Positions 1 to 9,919 are shown, numbered from the stretch's first letter. The stretch: 64,000 nt of DNA from Polymorphobacter megasporae (GCF_018982885.2 NZ_CP081848.1:3888583-3952582), one strand, 5' to 3'. Notes: a model not told the origin generated them from the sequence alone. Made by a program: numbers and translations.

Positions 1-1528
1 CGCGGACGTCGACGACGTGATCCTCGGGTGCGCCGAGCCGCGCCGGATCGGTCGTAAAGCTGTACTGCGTCTTTGCCATGCACACCGGCAAATGGCCGTA
101 GCCCGCCGCCTCCCAGTGCGCGAGCTGGGCATGGACCGCGGGCGACGTGGTGACGCCGGTCGCGCGATAGATGCCGGTGGCGATCGCCTCGATCTTCTGG
201 AACAGCGGCAGGCCGGCGGGGTACAGCGGCGCGAACCGCGCGGTGCTGCCCTCGGCGAGCGTCGCGACTGCCTCCGCCAACTCGACCGCCCCTGCCCCGC
301 CGTCGGCCCAGTGGCGGCAGACGATCGCCTCGACGCCGTGCGCTGCGGCGGCGGCCTGGAGCGCGGCGGTCTCGGCGTCGCTGTCGCCCTGGAAATGGTT
401 GATCGCGACGACCGCGGGGACGCCGAAGCTGCGGACATTGTCGATGTGCCGCGCGAGGTTGACCGCGCCGCGTGTCACCGCCGCGACGTCCTCGCGACCC
501 AAATCGGCCTTGGCGACGCCGCCGTTCATCTTTGCCGCGCGGACGGTGGCAACGATCACGACTGCCGCCGGGGCGAGGCCCGCCGCGCGGCACTTGATGT
601 CGAAGAATTTCTCCGCGCCGAGGTCGGCCCCGAAGCCCGCCTCGGTCACCGCATAGTCGCCGAGCGCGAGTGCGGCGCGGGTCGCGATCACCGAATTGCA
701 GCCGTGGGCGATGTTGGCGAACGGCCCGCCGTGAACGAACGCGGGATTGCCCTCGAGCGTCTGGACGAGGTTGGGCTTTATCGCATCGCGCAGCAACACC
801 GCCATCGCGCCGTCGGCGGCGATGTCGCGCGCGGTCACCGGGCGGCGGTCGTGGGTTTCGGCGACGACGATCCGCGCGAGCCGCGCCTGCAGGTCGGCAA
901 GATTTTCGGCGAGGCACAGGCACGCCATGACTTCGCTCGCGACGGTGATGTCGAACCCCGATTCGCGCGGGAAGCCGTTCGCTGGGCCGCCGAGCGACTG
1001 GACGATGTCGCGCAATGCTCGGTCGTTGACGTCGAGCGCGCGCCGCCACGTCACGCGGCGGACGTCGATGCCGAGCGCGTTGCCCCAGTGGATGTGGTTG
1101 TCGAGCAGCGCGGTCAGCAGGTTGTGCGCGGCGGTGATCGCGTGGAAGTCGCCGGTGAAATGAAGGTTGATGTCGACCATCGGCGCGACCTGTGCACGGC
1201 CGCCGCCGGTCGCCCCGCCCTTCGCCCCGAAGCACGGCCCCATCGACGGCTCGCGCAGCGCCAGCACCGCGCGGCGTCCGGTCCGGTTCAGCGCATCGGC
1301 GAGCCCGATCGACGTCGTCGTCTTGCCCTCCCCCGCAGGCGTCGGGTTGACCGCGGTGACGAGGATCAGCTTGCCGCGCGGCGGCTGCGTCGCCAGCCAG
1401 TCGAGGTCGATCTTCGCCTTGTCGCGGCCGTACGGCTCGACCGCGGCGGCGGGAACACCGAGCCGACCGGCGACTTCGGCGATCGGCAACAGGTCGACGG
1501 TGCGGGCGATTTCAAGATCGGTGGGCAT
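1..1528 (-). CDS. fhs: Formate--tetrahydrofolate ligase, 3' end outside window
   Basis: ATP-dependent ligase that makes 10-formyltetrahydrofolate from formate and THF in cytosolic one-carbon metabolism. The reverse strand is open from the ATG at 1526-1528 to the window edge, giving about 509 residues; the family is about 555, so roughly the last 45 are missing. The translation begins [10 protein letters not shown] and carries the P-loop TPAGEGKTT (about residues 63-71), followed by family-typical blocks such as [10 protein letters not shown] and [10 protein letters not shown]. Large open frames on the opposite strand are GC-rich shadows. It diverges from the GFA gene across about 170 bp with no recognisable regulatory motif. 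Identity rests on family motifs and is secure. Confidence 0.95.
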   Translation of the reverse strand, partial: MPTDLEIARTVDLLPIAEVAGRLGVPAAAVEPYGRDKAKIDLDWLATQPPRGKLILVTAVNPTPAGEGKTTTSIGLADALNRTGRRAVLALREPSMGPCFGAKGGATGGGRAQVAPMVDINLHFTGDFHAITAAHNLLTALLDNHIHWGNALGIDVRRVTWRRALDVNDRALRDIVQSLGGPANGFPRESGFDITVASEVMACLCLAENLADLQARLARIVVAETHDRRPVTARDIAADGAMAVLLRDAIKPNLVQTLEGNPAFVHGGPFANIAHGCNSVIATRAALALGDYAVTEAGFGADLGAEKFFDIKCRAAGLAPAAVVIVATVRAAKMNGGVAKADLGREDVAAVTRGAVNLARHIDNVRSFGVPAVVAINHFQGDSDAETAALQAAAAAHGVEAIVCRHWADGGAGAVELAEAVATLAEGSTARFAPLYPAGLPLFQKIEAIATGIYRATGVTTSPAVHAQLAHWEAAGYGHLPVCMAKTQYSFTTDPARLGAPEDHVVDVR

Positions 1529-1700
1529 CGCCAATCCCTAGCGGCTGCGGCGGCCCGCTGCCAAGCGTCGCGGCGATCCCGGTCGAGATGACGCGGCAGC
1601 GCGGCCGCCCGGCGGCCTGCCGTCGTGACAACGACACATGGGGTGGGTATCGCAGCATGACTCGGGTCGCGGCGGCGTGATCGACAGCAGGGGAAGATCG

Positions 1701-2099
1701 ATGCCGGTGGCGCAATGCAGCTGTGGTGGCCTGACCGCCACGGTCGACGCCTATTCGCCGGTGGTCGCGGCGTGCCATTGCCTCGCGTGCCAGCGCCGGT
1801 CGGGGTCGCCCTTCGGCACCGCCGCTTACTTTCCGGTCGAGGCGGTGACGATCACGGGTGAGCGTCGCGAGTGGACGCGCGCGACCGCGAGCGGATCGAC
1901 CGCAACGACGAGTTTCTGCCCGACGTGCGGTGGCACCATCGCGCTCGCGCTCGCGCGGCGTCCCGAAATGATCGGCATTCCGATCGGGACCTTCGCCGAT
2001 CCGCACTACCCGTCGCCGATCCGGTCGGTCTGGGAAGAGGATAAGCACGACTGGGTCGAGGTCACCGCCTTCCAGCATTTTCCGCAAGGGTCCCAGTGA
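1701..2099 (+). CDS. GFA-family zinc-binding protein (CENP-V/GFA fold)
   Basis: A 132-aa protein of the glutathione-dependent formaldehyde-activating enzyme family. It shows the paired zinc ligands CSC near the N-terminus, CHCLAC at about residues 29-34, and CPTC at about 74-77. The ATG at 1701 is chosen because AGGGGAAG lies just upstream (1689-1696); an upstream in-frame ATG at 1638 would add 21 residues outside the fold. Most family members lack proven formaldehyde activity, so the substrate is unknown. The stop overlaps the next gene's ATG by one base, suggesting coupling. Confidence 0.88.
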   Translation: MPVAQCSCGGLTATVDAYSPVVAACHCLACQRRSGSPFGTAAYFPVEAVTITGERREWTRATASGSTATTSFCPTCGGTIALALARRPEMIGIPIGTFADPHYPSPIRSVWEEDKHDWVEVTAFQHFPQGSQ

Positions 2100-3346
2100 T
2101 GCGTTCGCTTATCGTCGCCGTCGCGCTCACGATCGCAGCGCCCGCTGCTGCACGATCGCCGAGCATCCCTGTCGCCGACGCCCCCGAACTCGCCGCACTC
2201 GGGCCGTCGGCGGTCGGGCTCGAGCATGTCACGGTGACGACGCCCGCGGGGCGCAGCCTCGACGTCATGGTCTGGTATCCGGCGACGCCGGCTCCGGGAG
2301 CGAAGCCCCAGACTTATGCCCGGACCCTGACCCCCGACGACTTTCCGCCGCTCGCCGTGACGACCGAGGGGATCGCGGTCCCGGGCGCACCCGCCAAGCC
2401 GGGCCGCCTGCCGCTCGTCATCATCAGCCACGGCTTCGGCGGCTGGGCCGGGGGCATGACCTACCTCGCCGAGAACATCGCGTCGAAGAACTACATCGTT
2501 GCGGCGATCGACCATGCCGACGGCCAGGGTGGCGTCAACGGCGGCGGCGCGGCGGGGCGGCTCAAGCGCGTCGCCGGCACGATCATTAACCGCGCGCGCG
2601 ACCAGGAGGCGGTGCTGTCCGCCCTCGCCGCGCGCGCCGCCGACCCGAAGGACGCGATCGGCCGCCGGATCGATGCGAGCAACATCGCCATCATCGGCTA
2701 TTCGATGGGCGGCTTCGGCGTGCTCGCGACCGCGGGCGCGGCATACGACAAGAACGCCCCGACCGTCGCCCCGCTCGGCGGGCGGCTCGACGACCAGACC
2801 GTCCGCGTCGTCGATCCGCGCCTGAAGGCGATCGTCGCGATCGCGCCATGGGGCGGCCAGCCGGCGTTCCGCTCGTGGACCGCCGACAGCGTCGCCGCGA
2901 TCAAGGTGCCGTCGCTGTTCATCGCCGGGGATCACGACGACGTCGCGCAATATCCCGACGGCATCCGCTGGCTTTACGACCATGCGACCGGCTCGAACCG
3001 CTGGCTGCTCGTCTACCGCGAGGCGCATCACAACACCGGCGGCAACCCGCCGATGCCCGAGACGCGCGACCGCCCCGACATGGCCGAAAGCTTCGCCGAG
3101 CCTGTGTGGCGGGCAGAGCGGATCAACGCGATCAACCAGCATTTCGTCACCGCCTTCCTCGACCGCTTCCTCAAGGGCGACGCGAAGCACGGCGCTTATC
3201 TTGACGTCCCGACGGTCGACGGCGACGCGGCGACGTGGGCAGATGCGCCCCGCGGTTATGCCGGGGCGGCGCAGGCGACGTACTGGCCCGGCTTCCAGCG
3301 CCGCTGGCTGCTCGGCCTCGAACTTCACCACGACGCGGCGCAGTGA
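2099..3346 (+). CDS. Exported alpha/beta hydrolase, dienelactone-hydrolase/PAF-acetylhydrolase-like
   Basis: About 415 aa. A cleavable signal peptide (MRSLIVAVALTIAAPAAA) points to the periplasm. The alpha/beta-hydrolase fold is shown by the oxyanion segment VIISHGFGGW, the nucleophile elbow GYSMGGF, the acid region FIAGDHDD, and a His-rich block REAHHN near the end. The chain resembles bacterial esterases related to platelet-activating-factor acetylhydrolase; the substrate cannot be read from sequence. The ATG at 2099 overlaps the preceding TGA (TGATG), and a GTG sits one codon earlier. The downstream acyltransferase starts inside this gene's stop codon, so the three genes look like one operon. 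Confidence 0.85.
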   Translation: MRSLIVAVALTIAAPAAARSPSIPVADAPELAALGPSAVGLEHVTVTTPAGRSLDVMVWYPATPAPGAKPQTYARTLTPDDFPPLAVTTEGIAVPGAPAKPGRLPLVIISHGFGGWAGGMTYLAENIASKNYIVAAIDHADGQGGVNGGGAAGRLKRVAGTIINRARDQEAVLSALAARAADPKDAIGRRIDASNIAIIGYSMGGFGVLATAGAAYDKNAPTVAPLGGRLDDQTVRVVDPRLKAIVAIAPWGGQPAFRSWTADSVAAIKVPSLFIAGDHDDVAQYPDGIRWLYDHATGSNRWLLVYREAHHNTGGNPPMPETRDRPDMAESFAEPVWRAERINAINQHFVTAFLDRFLKGDAKHGAYLDVPTVDGDAATWADAPRGYAGAAQATYWPGFQRRWLLGLELHHDAAQ

Positions 3347-4449
3347 CGGCAGGCAGAGCCATCGAGCACAAGCGCACCTTCCACACCCTCGACGGGCTGC
3401 GCGGGATCGCGGCGCTCGCGGTGGTGTTCCGGCACATCCCCGAGAATGCGATCGGCAGCCTGACGCCCGAAAGCTATCTCGCGGTGGATTTGTTTTTCAT
3501 CCTCAGCGGCTTCGTCCTCGCGCACGCGTACGAGGCCCGGCTGCGAGCGGGGATGGGGATCGTCGACTTCTTCGCCGCGCGGCTGATCCGGCTCTATCCG
3601 CTATACCTCGTCGCGAGCCTGATCACGCTGTTGATCGTCTTCGTGCCGGCAATGCCCGGCCATTATCACCCGCCCGCCCCGACGCTGCGCGACATCGTCT
3701 TTGCGCTGTTCTTCGTGCCGCAGATCGATGCGGCGCAGCCCAACCTTAGCCTGTATCCGCTCGTCGGACCGGCATGGTCGCTCGCCTTCGAGCTGGCGGC
3801 GAACCTCGTCTTTGCGGTCGTCGCGCCTTACCTCGGCAAGTGGTTGCTCGCCTTGATCGTTGCCGCCGGGGCGGCCTTGCTGATTGCCGCCGCGTGGTAT
3901 TTCGACTCGATCGACGTCGGCTATATGCAGGCAAATGTCTGGGGCGGGATCGGGCGAGTCGGCTTCGGCTTCTTCGCCGGGGTCGCTGCATACCGGCTTT
4001 GGCGCGCCGAGGCGCTGCCGTGGCTCCGGATTCCGCCGTGGGCGGCGATCGGCGTCGTCGTCGCGATCTTCGCGGTCGAGCCGGCTCAATATCAGGCCAT
4101 GCGCGATACCGTGGCGATTATTCTAATGCCTGCGCTCGTCCTCGCCAGTGCACGAAACGAGCCGGGGCGTTGGCTCGCGCGGCCGTTCGCGATCGCGGGC
4201 GGCGCGTCGTACGGCATCTACGTCCTCCACAAACCGATCGAGTCTTGGTTCGAGACGCTGCTGCCGTGGCGGCGCGTCCTCGTCTACGACGGGCTTGGAT
4301 CGTGGGGAGCAGTCGCGCTCGTCGCTTTGGTCTTCGTTACGGCGCTTTTGCTCGACCGGTTTTACGACCGCCCTGTCCGTCAACGCCTGACCGCCATGTG
4401 GCGCGGTGTGCGAGAGGACTACCACAGCGCGCCGCGAGTGCTTAGATAG
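3343..4449 (+). CDS. Acyltransferase-3 family membrane protein
   Basis: About 368 aa with around ten hydrophobic segments. The N-terminal signature HTLDGLRGIAALAVVFRH contains the conserved Arg and His, followed by FFILSGFVLA. The family moves acyl groups from CoA to sugars or lipids at the inner membrane, usually modifying surface polysaccharides. The GTG at 3343 overlaps the hydrolase stop (GTGA); an earlier in-frame ATG at 3235 would lie deep inside the hydrolase and precede a non-homologous Arg-rich stretch. The acceptor substrate is unknown. Pairing with a secreted esterase could mean opposing acylation and deacylation, but that is speculation. Confidence 0.88.
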   Translation: MTAGRAIEHKRTFHTLDGLRGIAALAVVFRHIPENAIGSLTPESYLAVDLFFILSGFVLAHAYEARLRAGMGIVDFFAARLIRLYPLYLVASLITLLIVFVPAMPGHYHPPAPTLRDIVFALFFVPQIDAAQPNLSLYPLVGPAWSLAFELAANLVFAVVAPYLGKWLLALIVAAGAALLIAAAWYFDSIDVGYMQANVWGGIGRVGFGFFAGVAAYRLWRAEALPWLRIPPWAAIGVVVAIFAVEPAQYQAMRDTVAIILMPALVLASARNEPGRWLARPFAIAGGASYGIYVLHKPIESWFETLLPWRRVLVYDGLGSWGAVALVALVFVTALLLDRFYDRPVRQRLTAMWRGVREDYHSAPRVLR

Positions 4450-4478
4450 GCGCACGAACACGCCCGAGGGGACCTGTG

Positions 4479-5675
4479 ATGGCCAGCGAAGCACCGATCG
4501 TCCTGACGCCGCCTGTGCCCGTCGCACCGGTTGCCGCCTCGCGTGCCGGCGGGCTGGTCCCGGTCAGCGACAAGGCGGCGAGCGAGTTGGACGCGCGCGC
4601 CGAGGCCTTCGTCACCGACCTCGTCGCTTTGGACGCCGCCTCCCCCGAATTCGGCCGCAAGGTCGACGAACTGACGGCATTGGGCGCGAAGCAGATCGCC
4701 GACGCCGCCGGGCAGACCAACCGCTTCCTCGACAAGCCGGTCCGCGCGATGGACAAGGACACCGGCATCGGCAGCGACCTCACCGCGCTGCGCCAGACCG
4801 TCGAGGACCTCGACCCGTCGAAGCGCGGCAAGCTGACGAGCCGCAAGAAATTGTTCGGGCTGATCCCCTTCGGCGGTGACAAGCTCCGTGACTATTTCGA
4901 CAGCTACAAGTCGGCGCAGTCGCACATCTCGACGATCCTCGAGCGGCTGAAGGACGGCAAGGACGAGCTGTTGACCGACAATGCCGCGGTCGACGTCGAG
5001 CGGGCGAACCTGTGGACGACGATGGGCAAGCTCGAACAGATGGTCCACGTCTCGAAGACGCTCGACGCCAAGCTCGAGGACAAGGCGAACGAGCTCGACT
5101 ACACCGACCCGGCGAAGGCCAAGGCGATCCGCGAGAGCGCGTTGTTCTACGTCCGCCAGCGGACGACCGACCTGCTCACCCAGATGGCGGTGTCGGTGCA
5201 GGGCTATCTCGCGCTCGACCTCGTCAAGAAGAACAATGTCGAGCTGATCAAGGGCGTCGACCGCGCGTCGACGACGACCGTCGCCGCACTACGCACCGCG
5301 GTCACCGTCGCGCAGGCGCTGACGGCGCAGAAGCTCGTGCTCGAACAGATCGGCGCGCTCAACACGACGACGGCGAAGATGATCGATGGCACGGGCGAAC
5401 TGCTTCGCACCCAGACCGGGGTAATCCACCAGCAGGCGGCAAGCTCGACGATCCCGATCGAGACGCTCCAGCGCGCGTTCCAGAACATCTACGCGACGAT
5501 GGACGCGATCGACACGTTCAAGGTCCAGGCGCTCGCGTCGATGAAGACGACGGTCGACACGCTCGGGGTCGAGGTCGAGAAGTCGCGCGGCTACATCGCC
5601 CGCTCGGCGGGGCAGGCACAGCTGAGCACCCCGGCGGCGGCAACCCAGATTTCCTCGTCGTTCGCCCCCGTCTGA
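4479..5675 (+). CDS. telA: TelA-family toxic anion resistance protein
   Basis: About 398 aa and predominantly alpha-helical, matching the TelA (tellurite resistance) family throughout: a low-complexity Pro/Val N-terminus, a KRGKLTSRKKLFGLIPFGGDK-like block at about residues 110-130, and long helical repeats to the end. The ATG at 4479 has GAGGGGA six bases upstream. The biochemical role of TelA proteins is unresolved; they are linked to tellurite, envelope and antibiotic tolerance. The stop overlaps the next gene by one base (TGATG), the usual TelA/XpaC arrangement. Confidence 0.9.
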   Translation: MASEAPIVLTPPVPVAPVAASRAGGLVPVSDKAASELDARAEAFVTDLVALDAASPEFGRKVDELTALGAKQIADAAGQTNRFLDKPVRAMDKDTGIGSDLTALRQTVEDLDPSKRGKLTSRKKLFGLIPFGGDKLRDYFDSYKSAQSHISTILERLKDGKDELLTDNAAVDVERANLWTTMGKLEQMVHVSKTLDAKLEDKANELDYTDPAKAKAIRESALFYVRQRTTDLLTQMAVSVQGYLALDLVKKNNVELIKGVDRASTTTVAALRTAVTVAQALTAQKLVLEQIGALNTTTAKMIDGTGELLRTQTGVIHQQAASSTIPIETLQRAFQNIYATMDAIDTFKVQALASMKTTVDTLGVEVEKSRGYIARSAGQAQLSTPAAATQISSSFAPV

Positions 5676-6436
5676 TGGCGAAGTTCCGCGACTTCGAGGA
5701 GCGGATGGAGCGTTTCGACGAGGTGATGTCGCGCATCCCGATGCTCCAGCCGATTAGCGATATCCTGCGCGAGGGCCGAGCCGGGCGTGATGTCCGGCGG
5801 CGGCGGGCGCAGCGCAAGGCGCAGCGCATCGGCCAGAAGGCGATGCGAATGGCGCTGACCGTCATCGCGGTGCTCGTCGGTTCGGTGATGTGGGGGGTGC
5901 TCGTCGGGCCGATCGGCATCGGCGCGTTCATGGCGGTGATCCTCGCGACGATCTGTCTGCTGATCGCGCTCGGCACCTATCCGCGCGATACCGCGCCCGA
6001 ACCGGTCAAGCTCGCCACCGCCAAGCCCGCAGTGCTGCCGGCGCAGGTCGATGCGTGGCTCGACGCTAAGCGCCGCTCGCTGCCGCTGCTTGCCGCGCCG
6101 AAGGTCGACGCGATCTCGGCGCAGCTCGCCGCGCTCGGCCCCCAGCTTGCCGCCGTCCCGGCAGGCGACCCGACCGCGCTCGAATTGAACCGCCTGCTCG
6201 GCAAGCACCTGCCGGAACTCGTCGACCGTTACGAGAAGGTCTCCCCTGCCCAGCGCAAGGTCGCGACGGTCCCCGGCGGCCCGACGATCGAGCGGCAGCT
6301 GGTCGACGGGCTGGGGCTGATCGAGGCGGAACTGGTGCGGGTCAACGAGCGGCTGGGCGCAGAGGACCGCGACGCGTTTCTGGTGCAGGGCAAGTTCCTC
6401 GAAAACCGCTACGGCAAGGACGGGACGCTGAGTTGA
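5675..6436 (+). CDS. XpaC-like membrane protein, TelA partner
   Basis: About 253 aa. A basic N-terminal region (RRRRAQRKAQR, about residues 42-52) is followed by two adjacent hydrophobic helices (about 60-100), then a Pro-rich linker and a helical cytoplasmic tail. This matches the 5-bromo-4-chloroindolyl-phosphate hydrolysis (XpaC) family that commonly follows telA; the name reflects an old phenotype, not a proven enzyme. The start ATG overlaps the telA stop. An apparent longer frame reaching back to 5012 runs inside telA and is not used. Family assignment is by context plus topology. Confidence 0.7.
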   Translation: MAKFRDFEERMERFDEVMSRIPMLQPISDILREGRAGRDVRRRRAQRKAQRIGQKAMRMALTVIAVLVGSVMWGVLVGPIGIGAFMAVILATICLLIALGTYPRDTAPEPVKLATAKPAVLPAQVDAWLDAKRRSLPLLAAPKVDAISAQLAALGPQLAAVPAGDPTALELNRLLGKHLPELVDRYEKVSPAQRKVATVPGGPTIERQLVDGLGLIEAELVRVNERLGAEDRDAFLVQGKFLENRYGKDGTLS

Positions 6437-6573
6437 TCCTCCCCGCCTTCGGGGAGGGGGACCGCGCCCTTCTTGGGGCGTGGTGGAGGGGCGGTGGAGC
6501 GAGCTCGCACTCAGAGCCCGCTCAACCGCCCCTCCACCGCAAGAGCGGTCCCCCTCCCCGAAGACGGGGAGGA
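6437..6573. repeat. 137-bp nested palindrome (GGGGAGG-type intergenic repeat)
   Basis: Outer arms 6437-6465 and 6545-6573 are 29-nt inverted copies with one mismatch. Inner arms 6482-6501 and 6519-6538 are 20-nt inverted copies with one mismatch. The whole interval can fold into one long hairpin. It starts on the base after the XpaC-like stop codon and ends six bases before the next gene's GTG, so it could act as a terminator or RNA-stability element. The same core (CCCCGAAGACGGGG) recurs at 9920-9951. Confidence 0.85.
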
Positions 6574-6578
6574 TTTTC

Positions 6579-7757
6579 GTGACTCCGCAGTACGACGTCA
6601 TCGTCCTCGGCGCCGGAGCCGCCGGCATGATGGCCGCCGCGACCGCGGGTGCGCGGGGGAAGCGCGTCCTCCTCCTCGACCACGCCGACGAGCCCGGGAA
6701 GAAGATCCTGATTTCGGGCGGCGGGCGGTGCAATTTCACCAACATCGGCGCGACGCCCGACCGCTTCCTGTCGGCCAACCCGCATTTCGCCCGCTCGGCG
6801 CTCGGGCGCTATACCCCGGCGGACTTCGTCGCGCTCGTCGAGAAGCACCGCGTCGCGTATCACGAGAAGACCCTCGGCCAGTTGTTCTGCGACGGCTCGG
6901 CTCGGCAGATCGTCGCGCTGCTCGTCGACGAATGCGATGCGGCGCACGTCGAGACGCGGCTCGGCCACCGCATCAGTGCGGTCGACCATGACGGCGGCGG
7001 CTTCCGCGTCGCCACCGATCACGGCGACTTTACCGCCTCCGCTTTGATCCTCGCCACCGGCGGCCCGGCGATCCCGAAGCTCGGTGCGACCGGCTTCGCC
7101 TATGATGTCGCGCGCAAGTTCGGGCTCAAGATCGTCGAGCCGCGCCCCGGCCTCGTCCCGCTGACCTTCAGCACCGACTTCCTCGACCTGTGCCGCGGGC
7201 TGAGCGGGGTCGCGGTCGATGCCGTCACGTCGATCGGCAGGACGGTGTTCAAGGAGGCCTTGCTGTTCACCCACCGCGGACTGTCGGGCCCGGCGATCCT
7301 GCAGATCTCGTCTTACTGGCACGGCGGCGCGGTGACGCTCGACCTCGCCCCCGGGACCGACGTCGGCGCATGGCTGCGCGATCGCCGCCGGACCCGCCCG
7401 CGCGCCGAGGGAGCGACGTTGCTCGGCGAGTTGCTCCCTTCGCGGCTGGCGAGCGCGCTGAGCACGCGGCTGGGGCTCGGCGGCACGCTCGCCAACCTCA
7501 ACGACCGCGCGCTCGACGCGGCGGCGGCGGGGGTATCGGCGTTCAGCGTCATCCCGACCGGCACCGAGGGGTTCGCCAAGGCCGAAGTCACCACCGGCGG
7601 AATCGATACCGCCGGGCTGAGTTCGAAGACGATGGGCGCGACCGCGGTCCCCGGCCTGTACGCGATCGGCGAGGCGGTCGACGTCACCGGCTGGCTGGGA
7701 GGGTATAATTTCCAGTGGGCGTGGGCGAGCGGGGTGGCGGCGGGCAACGCGGTTTGA
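6579..7757 (+). CDS. BaiN/RdsA-family FAD-dependent oxidoreductase
   Basis: About 392 aa. An N-terminal FAD-binding Rossmann motif (VIVLGAGAAGMMAAATAG) is followed by KKILISGGGRCNFTN, diagnostic of the HI0933/BaiN flavoprotein family, and a C-terminal FAD contact (GLYAIGEAVDVTGWLGGYNFQWAW). Substrates of most members are unknown. The start is the GTG at 6579; the Shine-Dalgarno-like GGGGAGGA (about 6567-6573) is supplied by the right end of the upstream palindrome. An in-frame ATG at 6480 would place about 33 codons inside the repeat and is rejected. Confidence 0.9.
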   Translation: MTPQYDVIVLGAGAAGMMAAATAGARGKRVLLLDHADEPGKKILISGGGRCNFTNIGATPDRFLSANPHFARSALGRYTPADFVALVEKHRVAYHEKTLGQLFCDGSARQIVALLVDECDAAHVETRLGHRISAVDHDGGGFRVATDHGDFTASALILATGGPAIPKLGATGFAYDVARKFGLKIVEPRPGLVPLTFSTDFLDLCRGLSGVAVDAVTSIGRTVFKEALLFTHRGLSGPAILQISSYWHGGAVTLDLAPGTDVGAWLRDRRRTRPRAEGATLLGELLPSRLASALSTRLGLGGTLANLNDRALDAAAAGVSAFSVIPTGTEGFAKAEVTTGGIDTAGLSSKTMGATAVPGLYAIGEAVDVTGWLGGYNFQWAWASGVAAGNAV

Positions 7758-7818
7758 GTTGATCGGCCAACTATGGCTTAACCCGGCAAAGGCCCGGCGA
7801 GGTCATGGGGAGTAAGCG

Positions 7819-9915
7819 ATGCGTGTCTGGCAGAAATCGGCGGTCGGGCTGGTCGTGTTCCTCGTCCTCGTCGCGATCGGGCTGATCGTCTGGGAGCCGC
7901 TAACCGCCGCCTCCCCGGCCCCCGACACCAAGGTCGCGCACGACGCGCGCATCCGCCGCGACAGCTTCGGCGTCCCGCACATCGACGGCAAGACCGACGC
8001 CGACGTCGCCTATGGCCTCGCCTACGCCGAATCGGAAGACGACTTCCATACGATCGAGGAGTTGCTCGCCGCGATTCGCGGGCGGTCGGCGGCGATCAGC
8101 GGCGCGGAGGGGGCGAAGATCGATTATGTCGGCGCGCTGATCGACGCGCGCGGCACCGCAGCGGCGAAGTACGACACGCTGTCGCCCGCGACCCGTGCGC
8201 TCGTCGAGGCGTATGCCGCCGGGATCAACCGCTACGCCGACACCCACGCGAGCGAGGTTCGGCTGTCGAACCTGTTCCCGGTCACCGGCCACGACGTCGT
8301 CGCGGGCTTCGCGCTGCGTTCGCCGTTCTTCTTCGGGCTCGACCGGACCTTGGGCGCGCTCAACGACAGCAAGCTGCCGCCACGCGACGCCTCCCCGGCG
8401 AGCGAGCGCGGGTCGAACGGCTTTGCCGTGACCGCGGCACGCTCGACCGACGCCACGACGCGGCTGATCTCGAACTCGCACCAGCCGTGGACCGGCGGGG
8501 TCGCGTGGTACGAGGCGGTGGTCCATTCGGGCGAGGGCTGGGACTTCGCCGGGGCGCTGTTCCCGGGAGCGCCGTTCGTCCTGCTCGGGCACAACAAGAC
8601 GCTCGGCTGGACCAACACCGTCAACCGCCCCGACCTGATCGACACCTACAAACTTGTGATGAGCGCCGACGGCACGCACTATCGCTACGACGGGCAGTGG
8701 CTGCCGCTCGAGACGCACCGCGTCTGGCTGCGCGTCCGCTTCGGCCCATTCGTCCTGCCGATCCCGAAGATGATCGCGCGGTCGCGGCAGGGGCCGGTCG
8801 TGACCAACAAACTCGGCAGCTTCGCGGTGCGCTACACCGGCTTCGGCGACGTCCGCCAGATCGAGCAATATTACCGGCTCAACAAGGCGCGCGACTTCGG
8901 CGAGTGGCGCGCGGCGATGGCGATGCAGGCGGTGCCGGCGACGAACTTCATCTACGCCGACGCGGCCGGGCATATCGCGATGGTCTATAATGCACTGTTC
9001 CCGCACCGCACTCCCGGGTTCGACTGGCTCGGCGTCCTGCCCGGCGACACCTCGCGCGACGTCTGGACGAGCTACGAGCCCATCGCCGCCGACCCGGCGA
9101 TCGTCGACCCGAAAAGCGGCTGGGTGGCGAATTCGAACAACACCCCGTTCGTCGCGACCGGCGCAGGCGACAATCTCGACCCGAGCAGCTTCCTGCCCGC
9201 GCAGGGCATCGAGACGTACATGACCAACCGCGCCTACCGCTTCCGCGACCTGTTCGCCGGTCTTGGGACCGCGAAGATCAGCCGCGCCGACCTGCTGCGG
9301 ATCAAGTTCGACAAGGGCTATTCGCGGCAGTCGTGGGCGGGGACATGGATCGCGCGGGTGCTCGCGGTCGACCCGAAGGGCGATGCCAATATCGCGAAGG
9401 CACAGGCGCTGCTGCGGACGTGGGACTGGACGCTCGACGGCAAGAATCCCGCCGATGCGCTGGCGATGTTCGTCCTGTCGTCGGCGGCGGGACAGGGCTA
9501 TCGCGGCGACCCGCTGCCCGATGCGCGTGAGGCGCTCGCCGCCGACGTCGCCTTCCTGATGACGCACGCCCACCGGCTCGACCCGCCCTTGGGCGACATG
9601 CTGCGGATCGTCCGCGGGACAACCGATATCCCCGTCATCGGCGGGCCCGAGGAGTTGCGCGCGGTGTATTCGAAGATCGACGACAAGCGCGGTGCCCGCG
9701 TCGCCGACCTCGGCGACAGCTTCATAATGCTCGTCGAGTGGAAAGACGGGCAGGTCCATTCCGAGTCGATCAGCCCGTACGGGGCGGCGATCGAACGCCC
9801 CGGGTCGCGGCATTACAGCGACCAGAGCGCGCTGTTCGCGGCAGAGAAGTTCAAGCCGGTGTGGTTCAGCGAGGCGGAACTGGCGGGGCACGTCGAGCGG
9901 GATTACCGGCCGTGA
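7819..9915 (+). CDS. Penicillin acylase (Ntn-hydrolase) family protein
   Basis: 698 aa. An N-terminal hydrophobic segment (residues 9-26) acts as signal or anchor, then an alpha-subunit-like region starts IRRDSFGVPHI. The self-cleavage site is visible in ERGSNGFAV, with Ser199 as the predicted N-terminal nucleophile of the beta subunit. Later family motifs include NSHQPW and GHNKTLGWTNT. The family covers penicillin acylases and acyl-homoserine-lactone acylases such as PvdQ and QuiP, so quorum-signal or amide hydrolysis in the periplasm is plausible but the substrate is unproven. It ends facing the PQQ-type gene across a 14-bp-arm hairpin. Confidence 0.9.
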   Translation: MRVWQKSAVGLVVFLVLVAIGLIVWEPLTAASPAPDTKVAHDARIRRDSFGVPHIDGKTDADVAYGLAYAESEDDFHTIEELLAAIRGRSAAISGAEGAKIDYVGALIDARGTAAAKYDTLSPATRALVEAYAAGINRYADTHASEVRLSNLFPVTGHDVVAGFALRSPFFFGLDRTLGALNDSKLPPRDASPASERGSNGFAVTAARSTDATTRLISNSHQPWTGGVAWYEAVVHSGEGWDFAGALFPGAPFVLLGHNKTLGWTNTVNRPDLIDTYKLVMSADGTHYRYDGQWLPLETHRVWLRVRFGPFVLPIPKMIARSRQGPVVTNKLGSFAVRYTGFGDVRQIEQYYRLNKARDFGEWRAAMAMQAVPATNFIYADAAGHIAMVYNALFPHRTPGFDWLGVLPGDTSRDVWTSYEPIAADPAIVDPKSGWVANSNNTPFVATGAGDNLDPSSFLPAQGIETYMTNRAYRFRDLFAGLGTAKISRADLLRIKFDKGYSRQSWAGTWIARVLAVDPKGDANIAKAQALLRTWDWTLDGKNPADALAMFVLSSAAGQGYRGDPLPDAREALAADVAFLMTHAHRLDPPLGDMLRIVRGTTDIPVIGGPEELRAVYSKIDDKRGARVADLGDSFIMLVEWKDGQVHSESISPYGAAIERPGSRHYSDQSALFAAEKFKPVWFSEAELAGHVERDYRP

Positions 9916-9919
9916 CGTC

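Noticed and set aside
17-1591. Long plus-strand open frame opposite fhs
   Set aside because: Arg-rich, low-complexity translation with no domain; it is the antisense shadow of fhs in GC-rich DNA.
7900-9891. 663-aa reverse-strand frame opposite the penicillin-acylase-family gene
   Set aside because: No domain or start context; the plus strand carries the Ntn-hydrolase motifs.
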